In this document: positions 61,579-64,000 of the stretch, one piece after another
Numbering within the stretch: position 1 is the stretch's first letter
Layout of the letters: each line of letters begins with the position of its first letter
Origin: Dyella marensis
GTDB taxonomy: Bacteria > Pseudomonadota > Gammaproteobacteria > Xanthomonadales > Rhodanobacteraceae
Direction of reading: 5' to 3'
DNA: 64,000 nt
Assembly (NCBI RefSeq): GCF_900112865.1
Contig: NZ_FONH01000001.1
Location: 1 to 64,000, forward strand
The notes under the pieces: model-generated
Databases searched by the model: none
What the model saw: only the letters and a program-made list of their open reading frames with translations
What the model was told of the DNA's origin: nothing
Position numbers and translations under genes: made by a program

Positions 61579-63144
61579 ATGGGAATCTCGAGCGAAGCCC
61601 GGAGCCCCCGCACCCGCTGGCTGCTTTGCGCGCTACTGGCACTGGCCTGGATCAACGGCGGTGTACACGCGCAGCCGCAGACCGGCACGCCAGCCCCATC
61701 CCTGGAAGGCATCTGGGTTTTCGACAGCGGCCCATCGTTCCCCGGACCGCGCTACCTGCGCATCACGACCGCTGCCGGACCAGCCAAGGGCGCGCTCACC
61801 ACCGACTGGTACGGCGACCTGCCGATGAACAAGTTGCACATCGAAGGCGACGTCGCGCATTTCGAGATCGACAACGGCAACCCGCGCCTGCCACCCAAGC
61901 CGTGGACCGCAACCCTGGCCGGCGGCAACTTGCGGGTGGTCGGCGACATCTGGTCCACCCACGTCGACATCAAGGGCCGCCGCGGCAGCGAGGCCGATGC
62001 GCAACGCCTGGCTTTCAAACCGGCAGCGCTGCCGCCGCCGCAGAAACTGGCGCCGGATGGCCAGGCGCCGACTCCGCCGATGGGCTGGAGCAGCTGGAAC
62101 AAGTTCGCCGAGCATATCGACGACCAGACCATCCGCGGCATCGCCGACGCGCTGGTGTCATCCGGCCTGCGCGATGCGGGCTATGTCTACGTCAATATCG
62201 ACGACGGCTGGCAGGGCAGGCGCGATGCCCATGGCGTGCTGCAGCCCAATCCACGCTTCCCCGACATGAAGGCGCTCGCGAACTACGTGCACGCGCGGGG
62301 GCTGAAGCTCGGCATCTACAGCTCGCCCGGCCCGCGCACCTGCGCCGGCTACGAGGGCAGCTACGGCCATGTCGAACAGGATGCGCAGACCTGGGCGGCA
62401 TGGGGCATCGATTACCTGAAGTACGACCTTTGCTCGGGCGAAGGCATCTTCCGCCAGCCGCAGGAAGTCCGGCTGGCCTACCAGCAGATGGGACAGGCGC
62501 TGCGCGCGACCGGCCGGCGCATCGTCTACAGCCTGTGCCAGTACGGCCGCGACGACGTCGGCAGCTGGGGGCGCGAGGTCGGCGGACACCTCTGGCGGAC
62601 GACCGGCGACATCGAAGACAAGTACGAAGTGATGGCGCGCATCGGCTTCGACAGGAACGGCAATCCGGCGCATGCGGGGCCGGGCGGCTGGAACGATCCG
62701 GACATGCTCGAAGCGGGTAACGGCGGCATGAGCGAGGACGAGTACCGCACGCACATGTCGCTGTGGGCGCTGTCGGCTGCGCCGCTGCTGCTGGGCAACG
62801 ACGTGCGCGACATGTCGGCGCGGACGCTGGCCCTGCTGCTGAATCGCGAGGTCATCGCCATCGACCAGGACGCCCTGGGGCGGCAGGGCAAGGCCCTGCG
62901 CAAGGCCGGCACGACCGAGATCTGGACCAAACCACTGGCGGACGGTTCGGTCGCAGTGGGTTTGTTCAATCGCGACGCGCAGATGCACGAGATCGCGTTC
63001 TCGCCGGCCGAAGCGGGGATGCCGGATGGCGCGGCGATCCGCGATGTGTGGCGTGGAGCATCGATCAAGGGAAGCGAGCACACCTTCAAAGTGCCGGCCC
63101 ATGGCGTCGTGCTGCTACGCCTGTCGCGGGTCGGAAGCGGTTGA
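61579..63144 (+). CDS. exported GH27 alpha-galactosidase with N-terminal beta-domain
   Basis: A 521-residue exported enzyme (signal MGISSEARSPRTRWLLCALLALAWINGGVHA). The catalytic (beta/alpha)8 barrel starts near residue 165 with TPPMGWSSWNKFAEHIDDQTIRGIADAL and NIDDGWQG. Nucleophile D283 lies in YLKYDLC, and acid/base D373 in GGWNDPDML. C-terminal beta domain follows. Asp-Asp in the sugar pocket (IDDGW) fits alpha-galactosidase; a beta-L-arabinopyranosidase would be expected to show a substitution there. Residues 40-150 before the barrel (EGIWVFDSGPSFPGPRYLRITTAAG) form an extra lipocalin-like beta-domain not usual in GH27. Extensin serines carry alpha-galactose, so it fits the locus. AGGAA lies near the ATG. 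Confidence 0.9.
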   Translation: MGISSEARSPRTRWLLCALLALAWINGGVHAQPQTGTPAPSLEGIWVFDSGPSFPGPRYLRITTAAGPAKGALTTDWYGDLPMNKLHIEGDVAHFEIDNGNPRLPPKPWTATLAGGNLRVVGDIWSTHVDIKGRRGSEADAQRLAFKPAALPPPQKLAPDGQAPTPPMGWSSWNKFAEHIDDQTIRGIADALVSSGLRDAGYVYVNIDDGWQGRRDAHGVLQPNPRFPDMKALANYVHARGLKLGIYSSPGPRTCAGYEGSYGHVEQDAQTWAAWGIDYLKYDLCSGEGIFRQPQEVRLAYQQMGQALRATGRRIVYSLCQYGRDDVGSWGREVGGHLWRTTGDIEDKYEVMARIGFDRNGNPAHAGPGGWNDPDMLEAGNGGMSEDEYRTHMSLWALSAAPLLLGNDVRDMSARTLALLLNREVIAIDQDALGRQGKALRKAGTTEIWTKPLADGSVAVGLFNRDAQMHEIAFSPAEAGMPDGAAIRDVWRGASIKGSEHTFKVPAHGVVLLRLSRVGSG

Positions 63145-63199
63145 CCGCACGGATGGAGCTAGACTTCCGGCCCCATCCTCGATGGACAAGGAAGCCGCA

Positions 63200-63868
63200 A
63201 TGAAGCTCCTCCTCACCTCTGGCGGCGTCAGCAACCCGAGCATCCGCAATGCCCTCGTCGACATGCTGGGCAAACCCATCGCCGAGTCGACCGCGCTATG
63301 CATTCCCACCGCGATGTACGGCATGCTGCCCAGGACCGCGGTCATGACGTGGCGGCAGATCGCCGGGCAGACGCCCACGCCCATGGTCGAGCTGGGATGG
63401 AAGTCCGTCGGCATGCTCGAGCTGACTGCGCTGCCCAGCATCGACAAGGAGAACTGGATCCCCTTGGTCCGGGAGACCGATGCCCTGCTGGTCTGCGGCG
63501 GCGATGCCCTGTATCTGCACCACTGGATGCGCGAGTCCGGCCTGGCCGATCTGTTCCCGTCGCTCAGCAAGACGGTCTATGTGGGATTGAGCGCCGGCAG
63601 CATGGTGATGGCGCCGCACATCGGCGAGGCATTCGTGGGCTGGAAGCCGTCCGCCGGTGGCGACAGCGCGCTGGGCATGGTCGGCTTCTCGATCTTCCCG
63701 CACCTGGATAATCCCATGTGCCCGGAGAACAGCATGGCCGATGCCGAGCAGTGGGCCGCGCGCGTGCCGGTGCCCGGATATGCGATCGACGACGAGACGG
63801 CGATCAAGGTGGAGGACGGGGCCTTGGAGATCGTCTCCGAAGGGCACTGGAAGTTCTTCGAGCGCTAG
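63200..63868 (+). CDS. peptidase E-like (S51 family) protein
   Basis: A 222-residue cytoplasmic protein of the PepE/glutamine-amidotransferase-like fold. MKLLLTSGGVSNPSIRNALVDMLGKPIAESTALCIPTAMYG is the first Rossmann unit. DALLVCGGDALYLHHWMRESGLADLFP and the nucleophile elbow GLSAGSMVMAP (Ser131) follow, with HLDNPMCPENSMADAEQWAARV later. S51 peptidases (PepE) cleave N-terminal aspartyl dipeptides, using Ser-His-Glu. The typical G-SAG-nucleophile site is intact, but the Asp-binding sites cannot be judged. AAGGA precedes the ATG. It follows the GH27 gene by 55 bases in the same direction, so it may be part of the operon or a solo gene; peptide recycling from glycopeptides is a speculative link. 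Confidence 0.82.
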   Translation: MKLLLTSGGVSNPSIRNALVDMLGKPIAESTALCIPTAMYGMLPRTAVMTWRQIAGQTPTPMVELGWKSVGMLELTALPSIDKENWIPLVRETDALLVCGGDALYLHHWMRESGLADLFPSLSKTVYVGLSAGSMVMAPHIGEAFVGWKPSAGGDSALGMVGFSIFPHLDNPMCPENSMADAEQWAARVPVPGYAIDDETAIKVEDGALEIVSEGHWKFFER

Positions 63869-64000
63869 ACGCGCTGCATCCCGGAGGCCGTACCAGCAGC
63901 CCGCGCGAGGCCATGAGACCTTGAGTTCTCGCCCGTGGCGTCATTGCGGCAAGAGATTCGCCTCAGGCCGCAGGCCGCGGCCGTGTTCCCGGTGACGAAG
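63869..64000. other. window end, no feature seen
   Basis: The last 132 bases hold no convincing reading frame, hairpin or repeat; any gene beyond is outside the window. Confidence 0.5.

Noticed and set aside
61579-63144. GH27 beta-L-arabinopyranosidase
   Set aside because: The pocket retains IDDGW as in alpha-galactosidases; no substitution of the kind reported for the arabinopyranosidase was seen.
1-64000. CRISPR array, tRNA or rRNA genes, complete insertion sequence, integrase
   Set aside because: No regularly spaced direct repeats, no cloverleaf-type or rRNA-like sequence, and no transposase frame were found; repeats present are short palindromes.

Overview
The window is about two-thirds G+C, densely coded, and has no rRNA, tRNA, CRISPR array or intact insertion sequence that I could find. 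Gene content points to a plant- or soil-associated gammaproteobacterium of the Xanthomonadales, most likely Rhodanobacteraceae (Dyella/Luteibacter-like). The pointers are a TonB-dependent receptor in a glycan locus, GTAG-headed palindromic repeats like those of Stenotrophomonas/Xanthomonas, MacB-type exporters, and a HypBA-like arabinofuranosidase cluster. The taxonomy is inference.

Left part (1-14.8 kb): mostly single genes. These are a lipocalin-like and a TPR-like secreted protein, a glyoxalase-like protein, a GlxA-type AraC regulator, a secreted RidA-like protein, and the two-gene MrfA/MrfB DNA repair operon, which is flanked by BIME-like palindromes. They are followed by a sterol-desaturase family membrane enzyme, a secreted GH2 glycosidase, a SAM methyltransferase, a DoxX-like membrane protein and a secreted alginate-lyase-family enzyme with a clear terminator.

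Middle left (14.8-25 kb): a six-gene operon. It encodes a membrane-fusion protein, an ABC ATPase, two large MacB/FtsX permeases, an NtrC-type response regulator and an NtrY-like histidine kinase. A near-consensus sigma-54 promoter sits immediately in front, with inverted repeats upstream, so the operon probably activates itself through its own regulator.

Middle (25-38 kb): accessory single genes. These are a secreted unknown protein, a truncated and frameshifted alpha/beta hydrolase remnant, an SDR lacking the usual catalytic Tyr, a LysR regulator, a GlcG/HbpS-like protein, a BNR sialidase-like protein, a divergent EamA transporter/MocR regulator pair, an M13 peptidase, a PhnB-like VOC protein, an alpha/beta hydrolase with a TPR-like tail, and a second RidA protein.

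Right part (38-63 kb): one large L-arabinose/arabinofuranoside utilisation locus. A dehydratase of the L-arabonate type and a GbpR-like LysR regulator face an operon for an AraD1/GguC-like FAH protein, a YtfQ-YtfR-YtfT-YjfF furanose ABC importer, a GPH symporter and a cytoplasmic GH127 beta-L-arabinofuranosidase. After a palindrome-marked gap come a TonB-dependent receptor, a large exported glycosidase (probably GH121, HypBA2-like), an exported GH43 (HypAA-like), a Tat-exported GH146-type beta-L-arabinofuranosidase, and an exported GH27 alpha-galactosidase. The inferred logic is outer-membrane uptake of arabinosylated plant hydroxyproline-rich glycoprotein fragments (extensins), periplasmic trimming, import of L-arabinofuranose and beta-Ara2, and oxidation through L-arabonate. 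A peptidase E-like gene closes the window.
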